Made by a program: the position numbers and the translations under genes
Part shown: positions 1 through 9,140 of the stretch, in pieces
Numbering within the stretch: the first letter of the stretch is position 1
Layout of the letters: every line of letters starts with the position of its first letter
Source: Bacillota bacterium
GTDB lineage: Bacteria; Bacillota; Bacilli; Alicyclobacillales; SLC66
Direction: 5' to 3'
Assembly (NCBI GenBank): GCA_021797415.1
Contig: JAJZZT010000519.1
Location: 1 to 23,653 of the forward strand
Length of the DNA: 23,653 bases
Notes under the pieces: model-generated
What the model was told of the DNA's origin: nothing
Database searches by the model: none
What the model saw: only the letters and a program-made list of their open reading frames with translations

Positions 1-146
1 ACCCCGTGCAAGTCCGTCGCGGCCGTGGAATCCCAATCCTTCACAAGGTGAAAAAACGCCCCGTGGAGCGCTTCATTCACAGCCCCCTGCAGACTCCCCG
101 GCCGAATGCAGGCCAGGGTCACCACCCTTCGGCTCAGCAAGGCCAC
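1..146 (-). CDS. cas6: Cas6 family crRNA endoribonuclease, N-terminal part (runs off the left edge)
   Basis: Reading leftward from a GTG at 146 gives 48 open codons. They begin MALLSRRVVTLACIRPGSLQ and then read ALHGAFFHLVKDWD (residues 27-40) and TDLHG. The pattern of a hydrophobic first strand, a Pro-Gly turn, a helix of LHGxFFxLV type and then a D..A..LH segment is how classical Cas6 RAMP endoribonucleases begin. Cas6 cuts pre-crRNA within the repeat. The start follows AAGGGGA by five bases. The frame stays open upstream to 212, with another GTG at 176 that lacks a ribosome binding site. This Cas6 differs from the one at 11441-12067, so it should belong to a second cas locus to the left. 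Only about a fifth of the protein is visible, so the call rests on pattern recognition. Confidence 0.55.
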   Translation of the reverse strand, partial: MALLSRRVVTLACIRPGSLQGAVNEALHGAFFHLVKDWDSTAATDLHG

Positions 147-338
147 CCCGTCCCCTTCATTTTTTTCTCTCGGCACAGCAATTTTTCTTTCTCTCACTCC
201 GGCAGAGGGTCTCTATGGTCCTGCGCCGTCTGGACTGATCCCGCCACCTCCAGTCCTACATCCCAATTATACGAAATATCATAAACCAAAAACTGATGAG
301 GGTTCGTATAGCACAAGATTTTTTTGTTCCCAATCTGC
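147..338. other. Intergenic gap between the array trailer and the left-edge cas6
   Basis: No gene is seen here. On the minus strand a perfect TATAAT lies at 266-271, about 120 bases upstream of the left-edge cas6, but no good -35 is found at 16-18 bases (only a T-rich stretch). It could be the promoter of the left-hand cas operon. An AAAAAAA run follows the last repeat (leftward direction) without a clear terminator stem, so array transcripts may read through. Confidence 0.35.
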
Positions 339-3300
339 GTGCTCAACGCCTTTCGGCATCACAGCTGTCGTCACAGCCCTCCCGTCTAGCCGGTGTTATG
401 GTCCGGTTGGTGCTCAACGCCTTTCGGCATCACAGCTGTCGTCACGCCAACAATGACGGGCGAAAATACTCACAGACTGGTGCTCAACGCCTTTCGGCAT
501 CACAACTGTCGTCACCCCGTAAGACTATTAACCGCCTCACCACTTTGAGTTGGTGCTCAACGCCTTTCGGCATCACAGCTGTCGTCACCAGCCGTCCTTA
601 TGCGCCGACCACCGCGTTCCAATTGTGCTCAACGCCTTTCGGCATCACAGCTGTCGTCACGTCGCTGGACGCAGCGTCCCGCAGTCCGGCCTGATGTGCT
701 CAACGCCTTTCGGCATCACAGCTGTCGTCACGATACAACCAACCCCGCCACCACGCTGGTGTGGGAGTGCTCAACGCCTTTCGGCATCACAGCTGTCGTC
801 ACGAGAAAAATCGCCAAAAGAGCAACCCCGACCGGGAGGTGCTCAACGCCTTTCGGCATCACAGCTGTCGTCACAAACATTGGGGGATTTATGTAACTAT
901 GTATTCATCGGTGCTCAACGCCTTTCGGCATCACAGCTGTCGTCACCCAGAGTACCGTCAAACAGTGTGTCTGACGTGTACAGTGCTCAACGCCTTTCGG
1001 CATCACAGCTGTCGTCACCGGGACGGCCGCGGCGATCGGGTGGACGATCGGGGGGTGCTCAACGCCTTTCGGCATCACAGCTGTCGTCACATCGTGCATC
1101 CGGCGCGTTGCAGGCATGGAATCTGGAGTGCTCAACGCCTTTCGGCATCACAGCTGTCGTCACTCGTCGCCCGAAGGCGTCACGGCGAACCGATGGGTGT
1201 GCTCAACGCCTTTCGGCATCACAGCTGTCGTCACCAACGCCAGCAAACTGATTGTCGACCTGCTGACCACGGTGCTCAACGCCTTTCGGCATCACAGCTG
1301 TCGTCACACTCAAACTGATCGCCTACTTTCTTCTTTGACTTGTGCTCAACGCCTTTCGGCATCACAGCTGTCGTCACAAGATCAGGGAAGCCCGGCAGAA
1401 GCGCGGCATCAGGTGCTCAACGCCTTTCGGCATCACAGCTGTCGTCACCAAGTTTTCACCTCCCCTCCAAAATTAGAAGACCTGGTGCTCAACGCCTTTC
1501 GGCATCACAGCTGTCGTCACTCGAAGTCCCAGTGCTGATAGTGCGCACTGTGTAGTGCTCAACGCCTTTCGGCATCACAGCTGTCGTCACTGTTTCAGAT
1601 TTACCTGTAGTTCTATCAGGAGCCGGTGCTCAACGCCTTTCGGCATCACAGCTGTCGTCACAATCGCGTCGCGCGGCTGAAGGCGCTCGGGAATTGGTGC
1701 TCAACGCCTTTCGGCATCACAGCTGTCGTCACGCGCCGGAGGTGTAGCTGGATACTGGATGGATGTTTGTGCTCAACGCCTTTCGGCATCACAGCTGTCG
1801 TCACCCTCCTGCGCCACGCACTCCAGCACAAGGGCACCGTGTGCTCAACGCCTTTCGGCATCACAGCTGTCGTCACCTCCCGCAACGGACGGGCAGCCGA
1901 ACACGGCACTCTCGTGCTCAACGCCTTTCGGCATCACAGCTGTCGTCACGGCAGCGCCACTCCACGGTCACTTCGATTCTGTCGTGCTCAACGCCTTTCG
2001 GCATCACAGCTGTCGTCACGTTGGCCTCGTGTGGGCGGGAGTGATGAGGCAGTAGTGCTCAACGCCTTTCGGCATCACAGCTGTCGTCACCGTCGTTTGG
2101 GCAGTGCGGGCAGACTAACAGCCCGGTGCTCAACGCCTTTCGGCATCACAGCTGTCGTCACACACGTTTCGTATTTTACACAAATTGTCTGCCGAGGCGT
2201 GCTCAACGCCTTTCGGCATCACAGCTGTCGTCACTCTACGGCACTATCTAGCGCGGCCACGTGCAACCGATGTGCTCAACGCCTTTCGGCATCACAGCTG
2301 TCGTCACGCTGCCATCCTCGAAGGGCAAAACGCCTTTTCCGGGGTGCTCAACGCCTTTCGGCATCACAGCTGTCGTCACAAGTACTCCAATCTCGGGAAT
2401 TAAAAGTAAGCTGAATCTGTGCTCAACGCCTTTCGGCATCACAGCTGTCGTCACCAGGCGTAACAATGTAACCTTTATAAGTTTCACCAAGTGCTCAACG
2501 CCTTTCGGCATCACAGCTGTCGTCACATAGGTGGCAAGCTCGAATCGCGCGGTCGGAACCATGGTGCTCAACGCCTTTCGGCATCACAGCTGTCGTCACC
2601 TCCACCGTAATGCTTAGCCAGGAACGCGACGACAAGCGGTGCTCAACGCCTTTCGGCATCACAGCTGTCGTCACGGGAACTGGAGGGGCCGGCAGTATAA
2701 GAACCAGAAAGTGCTCAACGCCTTTCGGCATCACAGCTGTCGTCACGTCTGTGACACGCACCAGTCATGCGCCCATACGTGTGCTCAACGCCTTTCGGCA
2801 TCACAGCTGTCGTCACACTTTCCTCTTCTATAAAGAACACGGAGGATTTAGGTGCTCAACGCCTTTCGGCATCACAGCTGTCGTCACGTTCAAATGATGC
2901 GCGACAAAACCCGATTTTCCCGTGCTCAACGCCTTTCGGCATCACAGCTGTCGTCACTACTCTGACGCCGCCTACTATGCCCGATCCGACTAGGTGCTCA
3001 ACGCCTTTCGGCATCACAGCTGTCGTCACATACTTTCTGTCACCCAATAGGCCCCCGTTACTTGTGCTCAACGCCTTTCGGCATCACAGCTGTCGTCACT
3101 CATCATATACAAGGACAGCAGGGCCGCGATAATGTGCTCAACGCCTTTCGGCATCACAGCTGTCGTCACAAAACGGTATACGACGGAGAGTGATCCCTGT
3201 GTGCGTGCTCAACGCCTTTCGGCATCACAGCTGTCGTCACCCCGGACGTACCCACACACGCGCCCGCTGATACGTCGTGCTCAACGCCTTTCGGCATCAC

Positions 3301-3668
3301 AGCTGTCGTCACGCCTTTGTAGCGCGTGGCTTGGCTTGGCACACTCGGGTGCTCAACGCCTTTCGGCATCACAGCTGTCGTCACTTGTCCATTACTGGTG
3401 ATCGTCCCTGCGGTAATGAGTGCTCAACGCCTTTCGGCATCACAGCTGTCGTCACACTATTCGTTCGATGATCATTCGGTTCTGCGCAGGTGCTCAACGC
3501 CTTTCGGCATCACAGCTGTCGTCACGTCATAGCGCGTCTACCCGAACTAAAACCAGACCGGTGCTCAACGCCTTTCGGCATCACAGCTGTCGTCACCTCA
3601 AAGTTTCTCATTAAAAGGGGCATGATCAACCCGTGCTCAACGCCTTTCGGCATCACAGCTGTCGTCAC
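339..3668 (-). CRISPR. CRISPR array: 47 repeats of 36 bp, 46 spacers
   Basis: Repeats start on the plus strand with GTGCTCAACGCCTTTCGG and end with CACAGCTGTCGTCAC. The first is 339-374 and the last 3633-3668, and the spacers are 34-39 nt. Forty-six repeats are identical; the one at 480-515 carries one change (CAGCTG to CAACTG). Three lines point to leftward transcription, like the cas genes. On the minus strand the repeat forms a GCC-GAAA-GGC hairpin followed by TTGAGCAC, an 8-nt end resembling the 5' handle of type I crRNAs. The only variant repeat lies near the left (old, trailer) end. A leader with a promoter sits on the right, beside cas2. All open frames inside the array are repeat artefacts. 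No spacer duplication was noticed by eye. Confidence 0.99.
480..515 (-). repeat. Variant CRISPR repeat (third from the left end)
   Basis: This is the only repeat differing from the consensus: CACAACTGTC replaces CACAGCTGTC. It breaks the GACAGCTGTGA palindrome-like segment but leaves the hairpin and handle untouched. Its position near the left end marks that end as leader-distal. Confidence 0.9.
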
Positions 3669-3929
3669 GGCCCGCACTTTAAAGCCAGGCCGCACAAGGC
3701 ATTATCCCACACTGTTTCAAGCATGTACATCTTCCTTCGGCTGTGAGGACCTTCGCTGGGTCGAAATGCCGCATGAACGCCGCTTCGCCTTTGCTGACAA
3801 GAAAAAACCCATCGCAAGCACCTCCCTATGTCCCGTGACCGATCTTTCCAAACCCCACAACCGATTCACTGGTCTCTGGCCGTCGAAAGCCAAAAAATGA
3901 CCATGATACTTGAATTTCCGCCCCATGGC
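3669..3929 (-). promoter_or_regulatory. CRISPR leader with putative array promoter
   Basis: The 261 bases between the cas2 stop and the first leader-side repeat hold no credible gene. On the minus strand a -35-like TGTACA (3724-3729) is followed by a 17-base spacer and an extended -10, TGG-GATAAT (GATAAT at 3701-3706). Transcription would begin about 25 bases before the first repeat. The region is where integration by Cas1-Cas2 should occur. Leader identity follows from position and orientation; the promoter is a sequence match only. Confidence 0.7.
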
Positions 3930-4223
3930 TCAAAACGTCCTGAACCGATCGGTTCGGTCCTTGATGATCGACTGAAGGTTCCACTGCACGATACGATTGA
4001 CATCTGGCGCTTGAATAGGAGCAATCAGAAGACTGTCCTCGTCGGCAAGTATGGCTGCAAGCTCCCAGCGCAGCTTTGCCATCCGCAGGTCCGTGAGCTG
4101 GCATTGAAACACAGAGTACTGCACCGCCTCACCATACGTCTTCATGAGCTTGTGGCATTTTCTCCATCGCTTGTCGTCACGAATGTCGTAGCAGATCAAA
4201 TAGTGATGTCGCGATGTCGTCAT
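3930..4223 (-). CDS. cas2: Cas2, spacer-acquisition subunit
   Basis: This 97-residue protein has the size and ferredoxin-like fold pattern of Cas2. It opens HHYLICYDIRDDKRWRK (residues 5-21), with the conserved Asp after the first strand, then VQYSVFQCQL for the second strand. Cas2 dimers bridge two Cas1 dimers in the integration complex that inserts new spacers at the leader end. The ATG at 4223 lies seven bases after the cas1 stop and follows AGGTGA with seven-base spacing. A longer frame from a TTG at 4253 overlaps cas1 and lacks a ribosome binding site. It is the last gene of the operon and abuts the CRISPR leader. Confidence 0.95.
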   Translation of the reverse strand: MTTSRHHYLICYDIRDDKRWRKCHKLMKTYGEAVQYSVFQCQLTDLRMAKLRWELAAILADEDSLLIAPIQAPDVNRIVQWNLQSIIKDRTDRFRTF

Positions 4224-4230
4224 AGCGCCG

Positions 4231-5874
4231 TCACCTGATCCGGTTATTGGCAAAGAGCCCGGGTGCGCCTGACCACTCTTTTTCGAGTAGTCTCACCTCA
4301 AGCTCCAGCGCTCGATCGTAACTCAACGAGTACCCAATGACCGGATGCTTCCAGACGTCCTGTTTCCGTCGTTCGTACAGTTGGATTGCCTTCTTTCGCC
4401 CCTCATCGTTCAACCAGCATTTCACGCCCGTCCGAACGAAGTCCTCGTCCGCTCTCCATTGCTTGCGATGAACGCTTCCGACGAAAACGGTGTCACACAG
4501 CGACACCCGGAACAGTTCCATCAGGTCCATGGCCAACGGGTAGGCCGAAGAACGCGGCTGATGCAAAATTCCGATCGCAGGATCCAATCCGACCGTTATG
4601 ATCGCCTCCACGCAGTCACGGTATAGCATTTCATACCAAAACGACAGAAGCGCGTTAGCCGGGTCTCGCGGCGGTCGACGATTGCGCCCGTTAAGTTCCA
4701 TGCCCGCCCCGTCAGACGCGACAAGTATAGACAAACAGCCGAAATACGCCCGACCCGCGAGCCCCTCCCATCCACGGACTTCCTCAAGCGTCGACGATTG
4801 CCTCATCTTTCTGAGACATTCGCGCAGCGTAGCCAGTTCGTCCGTCATGACCTCCCGCGTGTCTCCTCGCGACAGCCGTAACATATACCGCAGCTGACTC
4901 TCGACCTTCGCCGCGGCCAACGAGGCCGCAAGCCGCAAACGCATCGCTGAATCGGTCAAACCTGCATATTGACGAAGCCTGCGTTGGACCCCTTCGGCGG
5001 AATTTGCAAGGCTCCCAACGTACTTGCCTCCACCGGTAAACCAGTGCACATGAATACCGTCATGGGAGCACATATGCAATGTCTGAGTTGTAATCTGGAC
5101 ATTGCCATGAATGTTCAATGAGCCGAGATCACCGGTAGGAATCTCCTCCTTCTCGCCGTCCCGGACGTCAATCACGACGGTGCCACCCGATCGCCTGACG
5201 GAGGAACCAGGAACGGTCACGTGCACGTCCAGAAGGTCCCTATCCGGTGGGAAATAGCGAGGCAAAGGAGCAGCTTCGTCCATTGCAAATCGCTCCTCCT
5301 CCGGGAGACAGATCGGCGCGAGCGAACATCTGGCGCAGAGACGTTCATTTGTTGCCACCGACGGCCGTTGAGTGGATCTGCGTAGCAGGTCTGCCCTCTC
5401 CAGAGCGGCTGCAACTCTCGCCCGCATGGCAGTATCCACCGGGACCACAACCGTACGATGGTCGGCCGCATAGAATACTCGCCCCTCCAGAATTTCGTGC
5501 CCATAATACTCTTCAAGCAGCATCGCGTACGCGGCAACCTGAATCTCATCCGACGGCCAGGCACTGATCTGTTTGCCGGTCTCCTTACGGGCATGCCCTT
5601 TCTTGTACTCAAACGGGATCCACTCATCTCCCGCGGAACGAACGACGTCGACCTTGCCGTAGAGCCGCAAGGAGTCACTCTCCAGTGTCAGCGAGGCAAC
5701 CTCGACATATTCCGGTAGTTGTTCATGGAGCCGTCTACCGTCATACACTGCCTTGTCGGCCACGCGAATCTCTTCGACCTCTTCCAGATAAAACAGTCGT
5801 TCACAGTATTCGATCGCGTGTAACGCCATGACCCTTGTAGACGACTGACGCCGATCATGGATCTCAACCGACAT
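4231..5874 (-). CDS. cas4-cas1: Cas4-Cas1 fusion, spacer acquisition
   Basis: This is a 547-residue fusion. Residues 1-195 are a RecB-like Cas4: Cys24 in EYCERLFYLEE, His50, Asp76 in GKVDVV, the E89-x-K91 pair in FEYKKG, the QVAAYAML helix (112-119) and the cysteine cluster C180/C183/C189. Together these give the [4Fe-4S] ligands and nuclease residues. Residues from about 205 form Cas1, with the beta-rich LNIHGNVQITTQ stretch and metal ligands Glu370 (GWEGLAGRAYF), His438 (GILHQPR) and Asp450 (AMDLMELFR). Cas1 integrates spacers; Cas4 trims prespacers and helps choose the PAM side. All key residues are present, so it looks active. The ATG at 5874 follows GGGGGTG by six bases; a GTG nine bases upstream is the alternative. 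Fusions of this kind are known in MYXAN and I-G systems. Confidence 0.95.
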   Translation of the reverse strand: MSVEIHDRRQSSTRVMALHAIEYCERLFYLEEVEEIRVADKAVYDGRRLHEQLPEYVEVASLTLESDSLRLYGKVDVVRSAGDEWIPFEYKKGHARKETGKQISAWPSDEIQVAAYAMLLEEYYGHEILEGRVFYAADHRTVVVPVDTAMRARVAAALERADLLRRSTQRPSVATNERLCARCSLAPICLPEEERFAMDEAAPLPRYFPPDRDLLDVHVTVPGSSVRRSGGTVVIDVRDGEKEEIPTGDLGSLNIHGNVQITTQTLHMCSHDGIHVHWFTGGGKYVGSLANSAEGVQRRLRQYAGLTDSAMRLRLAASLAAAKVESQLRYMLRLSRGDTREVMTDELATLRECLRKMRQSSTLEEVRGWEGLAGRAYFGCLSILVASDGAGMELNGRNRRPPRDPANALLSFWYEMLYRDCVEAIITVGLDPAIGILHQPRSSAYPLAMDLMELFRVSLCDTVFVGSVHRKQWRADEDFVRTGVKCWLNDEGRKKAIQLYERRKQDVWKHPVIGYSLSYDRALELEVRLLEKEWSGAPGLFANNRIR

Positions 5875-5951
5875 GAACGCCACCCCCGTCGCTTTCTACT
5901 CCCCAGTATCCGCGAATGGAAGGTGGTGCAAACATCGAAACTGAAAAAATA

Positions 5952-6626
5952 CTATGCGATCTGGCTGGTTGAAGAGATAACAAAGCCTTTCGACATGATC
6001 GCGACCGACGCTGTCCGAAAAGAGGCCCGAGCCCACACTGTCCCAGATGATCCAACATGGTCTACCCAGACCGGAACAGACCATTCCCCATCAGCATCTG
6101 GCGCGAGCATCCAGACTTCCGCGTCGCCGTAGCGATGAACAATCTCGCACCACTCCAGGACATCCACGGTATCTACCAAATTATGGCTTTCCCCGCATGA
6201 GAGTCCACCGAAACGCTGCACAGCAGACGGATGGCTATACGCATGTCTGATCTGGTCATCCAGTCCATCTCCGCGACTGCGTGCGCGGTCACGCACTCCG
6301 ACGATAAAGTTCATGCCGCTGAGGAGCGTCTGATAGTCCGGTCGAGAATTCTCCTTACTGTTTAAGTCCGTCGACTTGACACGCCGGGTCTTCCGTAAAA
6401 TGACCGACGGCGCGGCAAGACTCGTAACTGCCACAAGAATCTCGGACCCCTCGTACTGAAGGCGATTGGTCTCCCCAACATAGGAAAGCAGCATACCGTA
6501 AACAGTGGTCGGAGGCGGAAAGGGATAAGACTCCGCGAACTCGCGCGCGAACGGAACGGCAAAGGACGCGATCGGAACGGATACCGCAAGCCAGACAAAG
6601 TTCTCGGAATTCGGCGATCTCTCCAC
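5952..6626 (-). CDS. cas5: Cas5, MYXAN/DevS type Cascade subunit
   Basis: This 224-residue RAMP protein has the hallmark Cas5 N-terminus: SVPIASFAVPFAREFAESYP (16-35) followed by PFPPPTTVYGMLLSYVGE. Cas5 caps the 5' handle of the crRNA in the interference complex and contacts the PAM-proximal end. It starts at a GTG preceded by AAGGGGTGA, which overlaps the last codons and stop of cas7 (four bases between genes), so translation is probably coupled. The 77 bases between this gene and cas4-cas1 contain no other gene. In Myxococcus the orthologue is DevS. No catalytic role is expected here because a separate Cas6 is present. Confidence 0.92.
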   Translation of the reverse strand: MERSPNSENFVWLAVSVPIASFAVPFAREFAESYPFPPPTTVYGMLLSYVGETNRLQYEGSEILVAVTSLAAPSVILRKTRRVKSTDLNSKENSRPDYQTLLSGMNFIVGVRDRARSRGDGLDDQIRHAYSHPSAVQRFGGLSCGESHNLVDTVDVLEWCEIVHRYGDAEVWMLAPDADGEWSVPVWVDHVGSSGTVWARASFRTASVAIMSKGFVISSTSQIA

Positions 6627-6630
6627 GACG

Positions 6631-7575
6631 TCACCCCTTCAATCGCTGCAAAGCATCTTCTGTCGCTGCCTTGACGCCTCCAAAAACACGCGCTCCGAGC
6701 CCCCGTAGCCGCTGAGCGTCTACCTGCGAAAGAAGTTCCCCGCCCACAGTCACTTCGCTGGCCTCAATGTCACCGGCTTCGATACGGCGCACCAGTGCAA
6801 CAAGAGACACCGCTCCTCCCTGGCTCTCCACTGCGTCGGCGACATAGAGGATGCGGGGCGCCGGATCGGCCGTCAGGCGATAGATGCACAGAGCGGGTGA
6901 GAAGTCATAGAGAAACCGCCCGTGATTACCGCCCACCGCGTCCAGCGAGGAGAACGCACTCAGTATAGCCTCTATCCGCCGCGGGACACGTAATTCGGCT
7001 GGCGTCACGGAAAACGAATACTGGTATGCGGTCGCATGAACCTCCGTTGCATAGATGGAAGTGCGACCCTTCTGCCCGCCCCGCGCATTGAACGTAGTTT
7101 CACCATTAAAAGGATGGAGCGAGACCGCACGCGCCACCTCCAACGGTCCTCGCCGAGCGGTGGTCGAGCCTTTTACCCTGCCTGACTTCTTCTTCGCGGA
7201 TTTATCCGTCTTGTCAACCTGTTCCTCGACGTTTGCCTCCTCCTTGGGCGCCTTCGCGTCCATGTAACCCATCGCGTCGTCGTCAATGAAACGCTCAGCC
7301 GAAAAGGACTGATCCGTAATCCGAAAGTCGCCGGCATCCCCGGACTCTGGATCCCAGACGCGGTTCGTCTCAAAGAGAGGGTCCTGCGTTTCCGCGAAGC
7401 GGTGCTGCCATTGCAAGCGCAAGGCATAGCGGATGGCCTCAGCGGACACGGTCGTATGGGTGAGTTGTTTCCAGAGGATCTTCTGGAGTGTTGTCATATT
7501 CCCCTCTGTTTCACCCCGGTTGTTGGCGGCCACACCGTACTGTGTCACAATCGTTCCATGGACATGAATGGACAT
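6631..7575 (-). CDS. cas7: Cas7, DevR/Cst2 family backbone subunit
   Basis: The protein is 314 residues long. The start MSIHVHGTIVTQYGVAANNR, then GETEGNMTTLQKILWKQ, is a very typical DevR-family opening, followed by HTTVSAEAIRYALR. Six or so copies line the crRNA in Cascade. The segment from about residue 103 to 146 is rich in Lys and Glu and lies just before the RRGPLEVARAVSLHPF motif. It is likely a flexible loop of the thumb region. ATG at 7575 is preceded by AGGGGG/AAGGG; the gap to the cas8 stop is 17 bases. The C-terminus carries the ribosome binding site for cas5. Confidence 0.95.
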   Translation of the reverse strand: MSIHVHGTIVTQYGVAANNRGETEGNMTTLQKILWKQLTHTTVSAEAIRYALRLQWQHRFAETQDPLFETNRVWDPESGDAGDFRITDQSFSAERFIDDDAMGYMDAKAPKEEANVEEQVDKTDKSAKKKSGRVKGSTTARRGPLEVARAVSLHPFNGETTFNARGGQKGRTSIYATEVHATAYQYSFSVTPAELRVPRRIEAILSAFSSLDAVGGNHGRFLYDFSPALCIYRLTADPAPRILYVADAVESQGGAVSLVALVRRIEAGDIEASEVTVGGELLSQVDAQRLRGLGARVFGGVKAATEDALQRLKG

Positions 7576-7592
7576 TTGCCCTTCCCCCTGAC

Positions 7593-8060
7593 CTAATTAA
7601 CTTCTCCCGGCACAACGTCTGCTGCGCTCCCCAACTCATCGTCTTCCATTACGGGAACGATCTCTTCCTCATGGCGGCCTCTATAGGTGGCGATCGCCAA
7701 AAGGCACAGATCCCGCAGTTCCCGCCACTCGGACGCCGTGAACGCCTGCATGAGAATATCGCGCTCCACCGCGCCCTCAGATCCGGACAGACGCGGGCGC
7801 GAGTTTGCCACGAACCGCATCAGGGTCTCGCGGAACATCTCGTGCGTCCGACAATGAGAGAATTCCAGCACCATGCGTTGATATTCCCGGGTGAACACAC
7901 TGTTCTTGTCTGCTCCGGCCTCGCTGGCGCGTGCGCTCACTTGGCCCAGGCGGTTGCGAACGCCATTGTGCATAAGCGCCACAAAATCCCTCTTGCGTTC
8001 ACCGTCCCACAACTCCGACCGACCGACCAATTCACGCAACCCCTCTCTCCAGAATCCCAT
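7593..8060 (-). CDS. cas11: Putative Cas11 small subunit from an internal start in cas8
   Basis: An in-frame ATG (Met361 of Cas8, MGFWREGLRELVGR) follows TTAGGAAAGCGG, so AGGA lies six bases before the start. This is a good internal ribosome binding site. The product would be 155 residues, almost entirely predicted helical and strongly charged, as expected of Cas11. In several I-B, I-C and I-D systems the small subunit is known to be made from such an internal start, and no separate cas11 is present in this operon. The site and frame are seen directly; its use is inference. Confidence 0.5.
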   Translation of the reverse strand: MGFWREGLRELVGRSELWDGERKRDFVALMHNGVRNRLGQVSARASEAGADKNSVFTREYQRMVLEFSHCRTHEMFRETLMRFVANSRPRLSGSEGAVERDILMQAFTASEWRELRDLCLLAIATYRGRHEEEIVPVMEDDELGSAADVVPGEVN

Positions 8061-9140
8061 CCGCTTTCCTAACTGACCCGACGCGTAGTCACTGTAGCCT
8101 AAGTACCACGGTCTGCCCTCCAGAATATTTCGCGCGATCTGCTCCCGCATCGGCATCGTAAACTGGAACGCATGTTCACCGTGCCTCTGATTCGCCAATG
8201 CGGTCTGCATAAGCTCATACCTCCGCAGGGCGATGCCCGAGACCTTGACCGTGAGGACAGCGGTCCGCGTGACCTGCTGTTTGCTCCACCCGACCTTCCC
8301 AAAACGCAAGACATAGAACTCTGCCGAAACGACGACATCGCGCGCCTGCTGAAAGGAAATGGAGAGACCTGCCTGCAGAGCCGCATCCGACACGCCAGTC
8401 ACCCACTGCGTGGTTGTGGCGCCAGCCTCCATCCTGGCGCGACGGCGCAGCCCTTTGACAGTCGATTCGACATCACTCGCATTGGGAACGACGACAATCG
8501 CCTGTGTCTTCGGATCGAAGTCACCGTTGGAGACGTAGGACACAGCCCTGTGCCACAACGACCCCAGCGGTGAGCATATGAGGAGAAGATATCGGTGGGC
8601 CGGATCCCGCAAAGCTGTACGCGAATGGGCCACATGGCGGACCACCCCGCCCGGCATCGCCCATCCCGCGATATCCATGAGCTGCCCAGTAGCGAAAGCG
8701 GATGCCAGCTTCTCACACACGTCCCTGGACCGGTGCCGAAAATCTGTAAGAGGCAGATAGCGAAAGGGTTCGTCGCCGTACTCCGACGCCGCGACGTCCC
8801 TGTACGTCTTGGCGGCGACCCTCGACTGCGGGTGCTGCAGGAACGTGTTCAACAGCACACCCTGGATCTCGGCAAGCCTCGCCTCGTTGGCATCCCCCAG
8901 AACCGGAAAGCGGATCAGGCCGTCACGGTTGATTCGGTACAGAGAAGTCATCAGCGCGTGCAGTCCCTCTGTCGAAAGATCGACATCGCGAAACCGCACC
9001 CGGGCCTTGGAGAGATAGTCCGGCTTCCACCCCGCGATCGGTTCGCGCCCCTCACAGCTCGCTACCAGACCAACCAAACCCGCACGATGCCAAGGGGTCA
9101 TCCCTGGTTCCGCAAGATCAAAGGTCAGATCGCTCATCAT
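7593..9140 (-). CDS. cas8: Cas8, MYXAN-type (Csx13/DevT) large subunit
   Basis: This 515-residue protein has the N-terminal AEPGMTPWHRAGLVGLVAS stretch (residues 10-28), which I recognise from the Csx13/Cmx Cas8 family. In Cascade, Cas8 recognises the PAM and recruits Cas3. ATG at 9140 (an ATGATG pair) overlaps the cas3 end by 23 bases and follows GAGGTG with eight-base spacing; longer frames to 9311 run inside cas3 and are artefacts. The C-terminal third is helical and Arg/Glu-rich and probably doubles as Cas11 (separate entry). Family assignment comes from the N-terminal motif, gene order and the DevR/DevS neighbours. Confidence 0.88.
   Translation of the reverse strand: MMSDLTFDLAEPGMTPWHRAGLVGLVASCEGREPIAGWKPDYLSKARVRFRDVDLSTEGLHALMTSLYRINRDGLIRFPVLGDANEARLAEIQGVLLNTFLQHPQSRVAAKTYRDVAASEYGDEPFRYLPLTDFRHRSRDVCEKLASAFATGQLMDIAGWAMPGGVVRHVAHSRTALRDPAHRYLLLICSPLGSLWHRAVSYVSNGDFDPKTQAIVVVPNASDVESTVKGLRRRARMEAGATTTQWVTGVSDAALQAGLSISFQQARDVVVSAEFYVLRFGKVGWSKQQVTRTAVLTVKVSGIALRRYELMQTALANQRHGEHAFQFTMPMREQIARNILEGRPWYLGYSDYASGQLGKRMGFWREGLRELVGRSELWDGERKRDFVALMHNGVRNRLGQVSARASEAGADKNSVFTREYQRMVLEFSHCRTHEMFRETLMRFVANSRPRLSGSEGAVERDILMQAFTASEWRELRDLCLLAIATYRGRHEEEIVPVMEDDELGSAADVVPGEVN

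Noticed and set aside
296..3614. Many open frames of 60-260 codons in the array, with recurring repeat-encoded peptides
   Set aside because: All are translations of CRISPR repeats and spacers in the various frames; none has a ribosome binding site or a non-repeat domain.
3717..3926. 69-codon minus-strand frame in the leader
   Set aside because: No recognisable protein and it occupies the position of the CRISPR leader and its promoter.
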